DNA of 5,594 bases from an uncultured Kordia sp. (GTDB taxonomy: Bacteria > Bacteroidota > Bacteroidia > Flavobacteriales > Flavobacteriaceae). Numbering within the stretch: position 1 is the stretch's first letter; each line of letters starts with the position of its first letter. Shown piece by piece: positions 1 to 5,594 of the stretch. Below the pieces are notes generated by a model, which was given only the letters and a program-made list of their open reading frames with translations, had not been told where the DNA came from and made no database searches. The position numbers were made by a program, and so were the translations under genes. The stretch covers positions 1-5,594 of the forward strand of contig CAJXHW010000134.1 of assembly GCA_913054565.1 (NCBI GenBank), given 5' to 3'.

Positions 1-610
1 CTTTGCTCTTTGACTTTTGCAAAATGTAAAGACAAATTCCGTTTGCGATAAGTGCAAAAATCGAAACGACAATCATTGTCGAAAAATCGGGAAGTTTCTC
101 GTCTCCAAAAAAGCGTCTTAAAACTTCTACAAATCCAATAATCGCAAGTGTTATTTGAAAATACCCAGCAAGTTTGGCAATCCGTTTTTTCTTTATTACT
201 GTTCCGCCAACCGCAAATAAACTAATTCCGTATACAAAACTGTCCGCAAGCATATCCAAACTGTCGGCAACAAGTCCCATAGATTTTGAGATTATTCCTG
301 TTGTCATTTCGATAATGAAAAAGGCAAAGTTTATGGCAAGTACAGACCAAAGTAGCTTTTTTTGGTTTGCGTTTTCTTTAAATTCCGTTTGGTCAGTTTC
401 TTCTGTTGAGATTTTCTTTCCGCCTAAATTCAGTTCGATAACTGACTTCTCGATTTTGTCAATTTCTTCACTGTGAAAAACGGTCAATTTTCGGTTCGGA
501 ATATCAAAGTCCAAATTTGCAATACTTGAAATTCCGTCCAATTTCATTCGGATTAGATTTTCCTCTGAAGGACAGTCCATTTTGGTAATTTCAAATACTG
601 TTTTTTTCAC
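1..610 (-). CDS. Cation diffusion facilitator (CDF) family metal transporter, N-terminal part, truncated by the window edge
   Basis: The first 203 codons of a membrane metal-cation/proton antiporter are present; the rest lies left of position 1. Residues 1-65 resemble a heavy-metal-associated (HMA-like) domain, but the metal loop reads MDCPSEE (residues 11-17), with one cysteine instead of CxxC. Membrane segments follow at about 86-105, 112-137, 146-165 and 177-197. The second carries VADSLDMLAD, so D119 and D123 form the DxxxD pair that lines the transport site in YiiP-like CDF proteins; zinc-specific members usually have HxxxD. I chose the GTG at 610-608 because an in-frame stop lies upstream, the only nearby upstream ATG is out of frame, and starting at Met11 would remove the first strand of the HMA-like fold. 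The gene begins just beyond a palindromic repeat, and I see no clear promoter of its own. The family is well supported. The metal (Zn, Fe, Mn, Co or other) is not determined. Confidence 0.87.
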   Translation of the reverse strand, partial: MKKTVFEITKMDCPSEENLIRMKLDGISSIANLDFDIPNRKLTVFHSEEIDKIEKSVIELNLGGKKISTEETDQTEFKENANQKKLLWSVLAINFAFFIIEMTTGIISKSMGLVADSLDMLADSFVYGISLFAVGGTVIKKKRIAKLAGYFQITLAIIGFVEVLRRFFGDEKLPDFSTMIVVSIFALIANGICLYILQKSKSK

Positions 611-630
611 GCGGTTAGTTGGTTTTTTGC

Positions 631-772
631 ATTACTTACAACGGTTTTGTATAAGATTAGTTGCGTGTTTTAAGCACCTAATTTAGTAAATACAAACCGA
701 ATATAAAATCCTAGAGGATATTCGTAGGTAGACTTGCACTAGCAATTAATTTTATACAGTGTTGTGCAATGT
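631..772. repeat. Long imperfect palindrome between exporter operon and CDF gene; attC-like or REP/MITE-like element
   Basis: The outer arms share ACAAC (638-642, and 765-761 on the minus strand), followed by a 16-nt block, GTATAAGATTAGTTGC at 649-664, that matches the reverse complement of 742-757 at 14 of 16 positions. A smaller hairpin sits in the centre (698-724). The whole element could fold as one long, bulged stem of about 140 nt. It starts 5 nt past the exporter stop codon and ends about 20 nt before the CDF start codon. Its left arm (638-668) is repeated, with 23 of 31 positions identical, at 5542-5572. The size, position and pairing resemble an integron attC site (R''-L''-L'-R'), but the cores read GTTGTGC and GTTGTAA, which do not fit GTTRRRY. 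A non-autonomous palindromic repeat is equally possible. Confidence 0.7.
698..724. repeat. Central hairpin of the palindrome
   Basis: CGAATA (698-703) pairs with TATTCG (719-724), and TCC (709-711) pairs with GGA (716-718) around a 4-nt TAGA loop, leaving a 5-nt bulge on the left side. An outer ACC/GGT pairing extends the stem with small bulges. No U-run follows on either strand, so this does not look like a normal intrinsic terminator. Some transcription termination or mRNA 3'-end protection for the exporter operon remains possible. Confidence 0.5.
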
Positions 773-777
773 TTTTT

Positions 778-2388
778 TTACACGCCTACAGCACCTGCTC
801 CTGAAGAGATAGACTCAACAGTATTTCCTCTTACTCTTGCATTATATCCTTTAATCGATTCGCCTTTAAGCAGTTTTCGTACTAATATTAATCTTCGGTA
901 ATAGGTGTTTTCAAAACGTATTGCCAAGGTGAATAGCATTATAATTATTCCTGCAATAATGGAATAACCATACAATGCTTTTGAAGCAGTAAGTACAGCT
1001 TGTATTCGCGAACGTCCATATACTGCCAGTCCACCACCTCTAAATTGTGATAAGTTTACTGCATCTAAATGATGTGCTATGTTTTCCAACCCTTGCAACT
1101 GTAATTTGTAAAACAACCAAGAGTAAATGGCTCCAGCAAATGCTACACTTATCAATGAACGGATTACAATTGACAAGGATGCAACTGCTAAGGTTTCTGC
1201 CATATCAAAACCATCTAAGGCATAAAACCAAATACTTATAAAAAGGATAACCATTCCCATCCCTCTTAATATAGAAGGAACAATTAAATAGTTGATGTCT
1301 ACTTCTGGACTGATTAAAAAATACATCATTACAAAATGTAAGGTGTAAAAAATCATTCCTGAAATAATTAAAAATTTGGTAGGCCATTTTTTTGCATACC
1401 ACTTTCTAGCATAAATAGCCCCTATAATAATTCCTGGTACCATTGCGTAATTCAATAGGTTGTTGGTGAGCGAATCATAGCCAAGAATACCAACCGTAAA
1501 GGTGTTTTGAATAACACCTGAAGCTAAAAACATACCCAAACACATCAATAAAATAAAGCCTTGAATAAAGTTTTTCTTTTTAAAAACACTTAACGGAACA
1601 TAAGGTCGTTTTAATCCTTTTTGTCGCCATAGAAAAAGAATCATAGTGATGATAAAGCCAATGGTTGAAGCTTGTATATAGCTTGAAGCAAACCAATCTT
1701 GTTGTTTGGCAAATACTAAGGTATATGTTAATAGAAAAAAGGATACTACAAAAAGAAACATACTCAATAAATCAATTTGATATAAAGGTAATTTTCTCGA
1801 GAACCGTAAATCGTGCATAAAAACAACCGAGATAAGCACCAATACAAGCATTATAATTGCCATTACCAAATAGACCGATTCCCATTGTAGGTTATAGGCA
1901 ATTTTTGCAAAGAAATAACCTCCTATTTGAGCGGTTGAAATACTTAAAGGATAAAATACTGTATAAAATTTGGTTCGGTCGCCATCTGGACTTAGAATAA
2001 ATAATAGCGGAAGTACAAACTCAATAATGGCAATGATTTTAAAAAAACCAATGACAAAGTTTGCTGCAATAATAACATACGGACTATCTGTGGTTATAAT
2101 GGCCATTGAGCACAATGCAATCATCGACAAACTGGTAATCATCAACTCTTTACTCCTAAAGCGCATTTTAAAACGCAACAAATACGGTAAGGCTGTACCC
2201 ATTCCAATAAAGGAAGCATAGTTCGCAAACGAGAGATATTCGGAATAAAGTGCCAAATCACTCATCATATTGCTAAAATTGGGTGTATAAATTCCACCTA
2301 CAACCAATAACGGAAATAGGTATAGAATAATGAGCAATAGCATTGCGGGTTTAGGTACCCAATCTTTAAAAAGTCCTTGGTTATACAT
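778..2388 (-). CDS. MFS exporter, EmrB/QacA (DHA2)-like, 14 TM: inner-membrane pump of the tripartite system
   Basis: This 536-residue inner-membrane protein has about 14 hydrophobic segments (roughly 15-34, 52-72, 83-99, 103-132, 141-163, 172-191, 206-226, 235-254, 273-297, 309-326, 336-358, 366-389, 400-422, 470-491), the layout of DHA2 drug/proton antiporters such as EmrB. The segment-5 stretch PLSISTAQIGG (147-157) is a weak version of antiporter motif C. Motif A between segments 2 and 3 is degenerate (LLRFKMRFRSK, 70-80), and the LDxTxxNVALP motif expected in segment 1 is missing, so it is a divergent member. The adaptor stop codon lies 3 nt upstream, suggesting translational coupling, and I see no Shine-Dalgarno sequence. 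Its place after tolC-like and emrA-like genes makes it the energised component that expels a compound through the adaptor and outer-membrane channel. The substrate is unknown. Family call strong; precise drug specificity not inferable. Confidence 0.9.
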   Translation of the reverse strand: MYNQGLFKDWVPKPAMLLLIILYLFPLLVVGGIYTPNFSNMMSDLALYSEYLSFANYASFIGMGTALPYLLRFKMRFRSKELMITSLSMIALCSMAIITTDSPYVIIAANFVIGFFKIIAIIEFVLPLLFILSPDGDRTKFYTVFYPLSISTAQIGGYFFAKIAYNLQWESVYLVMAIIMLVLVLISVVFMHDLRFSRKLPLYQIDLLSMFLFVVSFFLLTYTLVFAKQQDWFASSYIQASTIGFIITMILFLWRQKGLKRPYVPLSVFKKKNFIQGFILLMCLGMFLASGVIQNTFTVGILGYDSLTNNLLNYAMVPGIIIGAIYARKWYAKKWPTKFLIISGMIFYTLHFVMMYFLISPEVDINYLIVPSILRGMGMVILFISIWFYALDGFDMAETLAVASLSIVIRSLISVAFAGAIYSWLFYKLQLQGLENIAHHLDAVNLSQFRGGGLAVYGRSRIQAVLTASKALYGYSIIAGIIIMLFTLAIRFENTYYRRLILVRKLLKGESIKGYNARVRGNTVESISSGAGAVGV

Positions 2389-2391
2389 TGG

Positions 2392-3459
2392 TTATTCTAC
2401 GATAATATTTACATTCATTCCTACACGTAAACGATTTAAATCTTCTTCTGAATTATCTTCGGTAAAATCAATACGAACCGGAATACGTTGCTGTACTTTC
2501 ACGAAATTCCCTGTAGAATTATCCACAGGAATGGTTGATAATTTTGAACCTGTAGCTGCCGAAATAGAACTTACTTTGCCTTTAAAGGCTTTTCCGCCCA
2601 AAGCATCGACTTCAATAGTAATGGCTTTTCCTGCAACAATATCTTCCATTTGGGTTTCTCTAAAATTGGCAATAACCCATTTTTTATCATCGGTTACAAT
2701 ACTGGCTACTTGCTGACTAGGATTTAACAACTGTCCTTCGTTAACTTTACGTCTTCCCATAAAGCCATCGTAAGGTGCTGTGATAACAGTATAAGATAAA
2801 TTGAGTTTCGCTAAGTCTAAAGCTGCCTCTGCTTGCTTGATTCCTGCTTGGCTCATTTCAATTCTACCATCCATTTCACGAAGCGAATAATCTACCGATT
2901 TACGTTGTCCTAATAAGGCGTTGTATTGCGCTTTGGCAGCATCGTACTTGGTTTTTATACCATCGTATTGTTGTTGGGTTACCGCTTCATCTTTTAACAA
3001 GGCAGCAAAACGATTTAAGTCTCTTTCAGAATTTTCTAAATTGGATTTTGCACCAGCAATATTGGCTTCAATAATAGACGTGTTGTTAGCAACTGTATTA
3101 ATTGTTGATTTTGCTGTTTTTTCACCAGCTAAAGCACTTAAATAAGCAGCTTCGGCTTGTAAAACTTTGGCTTTAATTTCGCTATCATCTAAAATCACCA
3201 ACGTATCGCCTTTTTTTACTCTCTGGTTTTCTTCGAAACGAATTTCTTTAATATAAGCGGAAACTCTGGTGTTTATTGGATTGATATAAGCTTCTACTTG
3301 TGCATCGTTTGTAAAGTTTTTATCGCCAATATGGAAATAGTGTTTTAATACAAAAATCAAGGCAACTAATGCTACTAAAAATATAAGTAGATTGATAAAA
3401 AACACCGTTTTTTTGTTTTTACCTGCTTTCTTTTCGGTTTTTGAATTGTTATCTGACAT
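2392..3459 (-). CDS. HlyD/EmrA-family periplasmic adaptor (membrane fusion protein)
   Basis: This 355-residue adaptor should connect the MFS pump to the TolC-like channel across the periplasm. A lysine-rich cytoplasmic tail (1-17) precedes a single membrane anchor (18-39), the EmrA arrangement rather than the lipoprotein form of RND adaptors. The first half of the lipoyl/biotinyl domain is at about 53-92 (VSAYIKEIRFEENQRVKKGD within it). A long alpha-helical hairpin rich in Ala, Gln and Glu covers 93-220. The second lipoyl half, containing TVITAPYDGFMGRRKVNEGQ (224-243), follows, then a beta-barrel domain (258-335). NSTGNFVKVQQRIPVRIDF (314-332) is a typical EmrA-type signature, and LRVGMNV closes the domain. 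Length is normal for the family. The start codon is 20 nt from the tolC-like stop, with AAAGAATAAAG immediately before it as a weak ribosome site. It is almost certainly co-transcribed with both neighbours. Confidence 0.93.
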   Translation of the reverse strand: MSDNNSKTEKKAGKNKKTVFFINLLIFLVALVALIFVLKHYFHIGDKNFTNDAQVEAYINPINTRVSAYIKEIRFEENQRVKKGDTLVILDDSEIKAKVLQAEAAYLSALAGEKTAKSTINTVANNTSIIEANIAGAKSNLENSERDLNRFAALLKDEAVTQQQYDGIKTKYDAAKAQYNALLGQRKSVDYSLREMDGRIEMSQAGIKQAEAALDLAKLNLSYTVITAPYDGFMGRRKVNEGQLLNPSQQVASIVTDDKKWVIANFRETQMEDIVAGKAITIEVDALGGKAFKGKVSSISAATGSKLSTIPVDNSTGNFVKVQQRIPVRIDFTEDNSEEDLNRLRVGMNVNIIVE

Positions 3460-3479
3460 CTTTATTCTTTTTGCAATGG

Positions 3480-4796
3480 TTATAGTGTTCCTACAGTTTT
3501 TAATACATTATAGTATGCCTGAAGGATATTAATTTCTGAATTTACATATTGTAATTCGGCTTCTAATTTAGAGTTGCTAGCATCTAACATTTCAGTAATA
3601 AGTGCTAACTGATTTAAATATTTTTTTTCAATAATTTTATAGTTTTCTTCAGCCAAACGTTTGCTTTCTAAATAGGTTGCTTTTTGTGAAATTGCTTCGT
3701 TGTATTTTAAATAAGCTGCTTGTGTAGCCACTTGTAAATTTTGTTGAGTAAGCGTTTTGGCTTCGGTTACTTGCTCTACTTTTAACTTGTTTAATGACTC
3801 TTTTGCTTTGTTTTTGTAAAGCGATTCAATATTATAGGTTAACGATACACCAACTTGCCAACTATTAAAGTACACATCGTTTATTGGAAAGGAATTGGTT
3901 AATGGACGTTGCATATTGTAACCAGCAAAGCCTGCCAAAATAGGTAGCTTATCTGCTTTGGTAATATCTAAGCTCGTTTCGGCTAATTCCTTTTGGGTAT
4001 CCATAGTTCTAATGAGTGGATGATTGGTAGCTACTTCATCTTGATATGTTTCTATATTTTGTAACGCAGGATTAAGTTTCAGCGTTTCTTCATCAGGAAT
4101 AATTTTAGTATTTGCTGGTAATCCTAATGCAATAACCAATTGGTTGTTTAAAATTGAAATATTATTGTCTATCGTTACTATGGCTTGGTTTAAGGATGCT
4201 AATAATAAATCGCCACGAATTACTTCGTTACGTGTTACCATACCTTGATTGTAGAAACTAGTTACGTTATCAATTCGTTTTTGAGCCAATTTGATGTTTT
4301 CTAAAAAGACTTGCTTTTGATTGTACAATTTGTAAAGGCTTAAATAATTAGAAATCACCAAAGATTTAATGCCAATTTCATCATTTTCTACATTTAAGTT
4401 CGCCAATTTTTCTTGAAGATTTCCAACCTTAATGGTATTATTGATAGCGTTTCCTTTGTAAAGCAATTGTTGGGCTTGTAAGGAAAAGGTATTACCAAAA
4501 TGTGGCATATCTACGGTTTGTAGGTTTGAAAAATCGGTGTCCAAAATTTCAATATCACCCAAATACATTGCTGTTGCACCTAACGAAACATTAGGTAGTT
4601 GAAGTTGTTTATAAACTTCGGTCTGCTGTTTGGCAATATCAACCGACTTTTTTGAGACTTTTAGTTTTTGATTGTTTTCTAACGCTAGTTGAACAATTTG
4701 GTCTATGGTATATTGTTTAGGAACAGCTTCTTGCGAAAAGCCAAAGCCATAAACAAATATGAGTAATAGGCTTACTGTTTGTTTTAAAAAATGCAT
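3480..4796 (-). CDS. TolC-family outer-membrane efflux protein
   Basis: This is the trimeric outer-membrane channel subunit of the exporter, 438 residues from the chosen start. An in-frame TTG at 4826 would add ten residues, but I prefer the ATG at 4794-4796: it places a basic residue and hydrophobic core directly at the N-terminus of a normal signal peptide (1-21, MHFLKQTVSLLLIFVYGFGF then SQ), whereas the TTG lies inside a predicted operator. There is no lipobox cysteine, so it is not an OprM-type lipoprotein. Two OEP repeats follow: about 28-225 (including FYNQGMVTRNEVIRGDLLLA, 181-200, a typical TolC helix) and about 255-435 (HPLIRTMDTQKELAE, then helices to LNQLALITEMLDASNSKLEAE). Polar coiled-coil helices and two short beta regions (67-82, 286-322) match the fold. 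It follows the regulator by 54 nt and precedes the adaptor by 20 nt. Confidence 0.92.
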   Translation of the reverse strand: MHFLKQTVSLLLIFVYGFGFSQEAVPKQYTIDQIVQLALENNQKLKVSKKSVDIAKQQTEVYKQLQLPNVSLGATAMYLGDIEILDTDFSNLQTVDMPHFGNTFSLQAQQLLYKGNAINNTIKVGNLQEKLANLNVENDEIGIKSLVISNYLSLYKLYNQKQVFLENIKLAQKRIDNVTSFYNQGMVTRNEVIRGDLLLASLNQAIVTIDNNISILNNQLVIALGLPANTKIIPDEETLKLNPALQNIETYQDEVATNHPLIRTMDTQKELAETSLDITKADKLPILAGFAGYNMQRPLTNSFPINDVYFNSWQVGVSLTYNIESLYKNKAKESLNKLKVEQVTEAKTLTQQNLQVATQAAYLKYNEAISQKATYLESKRLAEENYKIIEKKYLNQLALITEMLDASNSKLEAELQYVNSEINILQAYYNVLKTVGTL

Positions 4797-4814
4797 AGAT
4801 ATTATAGTTATTTT

Positions 4815-4834
4815 AGTTCTTAACAAAAAGAACT
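4815..4834. promoter_or_regulatory. Predicted operator 2 / leader hairpin upstream of tolC
   Basis: AGTTCTTAACAAAAAGAACT is a perfect inverted repeat with 7-bp arms and a 6-nt centre. It has the same half-sites and spacing (AGTTCT-N8-AGAACT) as the site at 5341-5360; including the TTTT flank, 19 of 24 positions match. It ends 18 nt upstream of the tolC ATG, in the 54-nt gap after the regulator gene. I infer a second binding site for that regulator. The same bases could form a hairpin in the mRNA, so a role in RNA processing or translation is an alternative. I found no good TAnnTTTG element beside it. Confidence 0.65.
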
Positions 4835-4850
4835 TGTTGAATAAATTTTT

Positions 4851-5297
4851 TTAGTTTTCTTCCCACTTTCTAATTGCTTCATCTATTTTCTGATTTAAAA
4901 AGTTCTGAAAATCAATGACATCTTTCAGCTTGTTGTTAAATTCTATGTCGTTATTGCTTCGATGTTTTAAAACATCTTCCATTACATTGTTAAAATCATA
5001 TAGTTTTTTAGCATATTCCTCAACTCTCTTTTTCCAATTTTCTAAATCTAGATAAAAGTATCTTTTTCTATCACCACTAAATGTTTTGTAATTAATTGTA
5101 CCATCTTGTAAATGACCATTTATTGCATTGCTTACTGCACTTTTACTTGCGTTTAAAAACTCTCTAATTTCATCAAATGTTTTATAAGAAGGTTCGGCTA
5201 ATAACAAGAAACTAAATACTCTGCTTGCAATGGGTGTTTTTCCAAATTGCTCATATACAACTCCAATATCTTCTACACGTTGTTTTAAATTATCCAT
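4851..5297 (-). CDS. GbsR/MarR-type winged-helix transcriptional regulator, probable repressor of the exporter operon
   Basis: This small DNA-binding protein has 148 residues. The segment YEQFGKTPIASRVFSFLLLA (15-34) is the characteristic first part of GbsR-like members of the MarR fold. It is followed by a helix-turn-helix (about 40-64, recognition helix SKSAVSNAINGHLQ at 51-64) and a beta wing rich in basic and aromatic residues (66-84, including SGDRKRYFYLD). A charged C-terminal helix pair (86-148) would provide the dimer interface. I see no separate sensor domain and no obvious metal or redox site; there are no cysteines. It is first in the operon, and two AGTTCT-N8-AGAACT repeats, one over its own promoter and one after its stop, are likely targets. 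I infer autorepression of the efflux operon relieved by an unknown ligand. The ATG at 5295-5297 gives a 5' leader of about 17 nt. DNA-binding family confident; ligand and sign of regulation inferred. Confidence 0.85.
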   Translation of the reverse strand: MDNLKQRVEDIGVVYEQFGKTPIASRVFSFLLLAEPSYKTFDEIREFLNASKSAVSNAINGHLQDGTINYKTFSGDRKRYFYLDLENWKKRVEEYAKKLYDFNNVMEDVLKHRSNNDIEFNNKLKDVIDFQNFLNQKIDEAIRKWEEN

Positions 5298-5320
5298 ATT
5301 AATTAAGAATTAGTATGGTG

Positions 5321-5351
5321 CAAATATATAAAGTTTTTTTAGTTCTGCAAA
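5321..5351 (-). promoter_or_regulatory. Bacteroidota-type promoter for the regulator-efflux operon
   Basis: On the minus strand TTTG (5351-5348) and TATATTTG (5328-5321) are separated by 19 nt. This matches the known Bacteroidota consensus, -33 TTTG or TTG and -7 TAnnTTTG. Transcription would start near 5314, leaving about 17 nt before the regulator ATG. The -33 element falls in the centre of the inverted repeat at 5341-5360, so a bound regulator should block sigma-factor access. Confidence 0.75.
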
Positions 5352-5360
5352 TTAAGAACT
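5341..5360. promoter_or_regulatory. Predicted operator 1 over the operon promoter
   Basis: AGTTCTGCAAATTAAGAACT is an inverted repeat with 6-bp arms (AGTTCT / AGAACT) and an 8-nt centre. It encloses the -33 element of the promoter of the regulator gene, 44 nt upstream of its start codon. The same arrangement occurs at 4815-4834. Matching half-sites at two places around a MarR-fold regulator gene are strong evidence that this is its binding site, though binding itself is inferred. Confidence 0.75.
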
Positions 5361-5537
5361 GAAATTATTTATGATAAATTTTAAAACTAACTGCATCAAT
5401 TATTTCAATAAATGAAAGGTAGAATGCTTCAACTAATCATAAGATGTGTGTGTTTCAGTAATAATTTGTCGTTGGCTGTTTTAGACAAGTTTTATGACAT
5501 TAAAATATTTAGCCTTTATTCAGGACGGGTCAAAATG
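5361..5537. other. Intergenic region upstream of the operon promoter; no gene seen
   Basis: This is an AT-rich stretch with stop codons in the frames I inspected on both strands, no recognisable RNA gene and no second convincing TAnnTTTG promoter. Together with the promoter and repeat, the gene-free interval from the regulator start to the window end is 297 nt. It may be a non-coding spacer or a decayed remnant; I cannot assign it. Confidence 0.5.
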
Positions 5538-5594
5538 TTGCACAACGGTCTAGTATATGAAACGTAGCGTATAAATAAACACTAACTTTTCGGA
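5538..5594. repeat. Partial copy of the palindromic repeat element, cut by the window edge
   Basis: ACAACGG through GCGTAT (5542-5572) matches 638-668 at 23 of 31 positions in the same orientation. TTGCACAAC (5538-5546) is also the exact reverse complement of GTTGTGCAA at 761-769, the inner edge of the element at the other end of the operon. The element presumably continues to the right of the window, with its second arm outside. It marks the 5' boundary of the efflux unit. Confidence 0.6.

Noticed and set aside
174..476. 100-residue open frame on the plus strand
   Set aside because: It lies antisense to the CDF gene, has low-complexity Ser/Phe-rich composition, and the minus-strand product has clear family motifs.
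631..780. Intrinsic terminator for the exporter operon (palindrome plus T-run at 772-779)
   Set aside because: The T-run is on the plus strand, so it reads as A in the operon transcript and precedes the palindrome; no U-run follows the stem in the direction of transcription.
2330..2716. 128-residue open frame on the plus strand
   Set aside because: It spans the adaptor/MFS junction antisense to two well-supported genes and shows no recognisable domain; it is a shadow frame.
4797..4826. N-terminal extension of the TolC-like protein from a TTG codon
   Set aside because: The ATG at 4796 gives a normal signal peptide, while the TTG lies inside a predicted operator and would put ten residues in front of that peptide.
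4901..4906. Further AGTTCT half-sites at 4901 and near 4004
   Set aside because: They lie within coding sequence and have no AGAACT partner at the required spacing, so they are not counted as operators.
627..5594. Calling the repeat-bracketed operon a true integron cassette
   Set aside because: The core bases do not fit GTTRRRY, no integrase is visible, the unit is much larger than usual cassettes and only one complete site is in view; it is kept as a hypothesis.

Overview
The window reads as a chromosomal or accessory segment from a member of the Bacteroidota, most likely the Flavobacteriia. It is AT-rich, its one convincing promoter has the TTTG / TAnnTTTG form typical of that phylum, start codons lack strong Shine-Dalgarno sequences, and all protein families look flavobacterial. 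Every gene I can support lies on the minus strand, so the window is best read from right to left.

From right to left: (1) 5538-5594 is the visible part of a repeat element (TTGCACAACGG...), cut by the window edge. (2) 5361-5537 has no recognisable gene. (3) 5297-778 is a four-gene unit: a GbsR/MarR-type winged-helix regulator, a TolC-like outer-membrane efflux protein, an EmrA/HlyD-like periplasmic adaptor and a 14-TM MFS exporter of the EmrB/DHA2 type. The gaps are 54, 20 and 3 nt, which fits one transcript encoding a complete tripartite (inner membrane, periplasm, outer membrane) drug or toxic-compound exporter with its own regulator. (4) 631-772 is a long imperfect palindrome directly after the exporter stop codon, sharing a 31-nt block with the right-edge element. 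(5) 610-1 is the N-terminal part of a cation diffusion facilitator (CDF) metal transporter, with its GTG start about 20 nt beyond the palindrome; its C-terminus lies outside the window.

The most informative signal is regulatory. Two 20-bp inverted repeats of identical design, AGTTCT-N8-AGAACT, lie at 5341-5360 and 4815-4834, and they also share a TTTT flank. The first covers the -33 element of the regulator promoter and the second lies 18 nt upstream of the tolC start codon. Together they make a testable model: the regulator binds both sites, represses its own operon and is released by an exporter substrate, which the sequence does not identify.

The second signal is architectural. The operon is bracketed by copies of one palindrome-derived repeat, with the 9-mer GTTGTGCAA facing inward at each end. 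Read on the minus strand, the order gene-stop, short spacer, long folded site, next gene resembles an array of mobile cassettes with attC-like sites. The core bases do not match the classical integron attC consensus, so this is a hypothesis and not a call.
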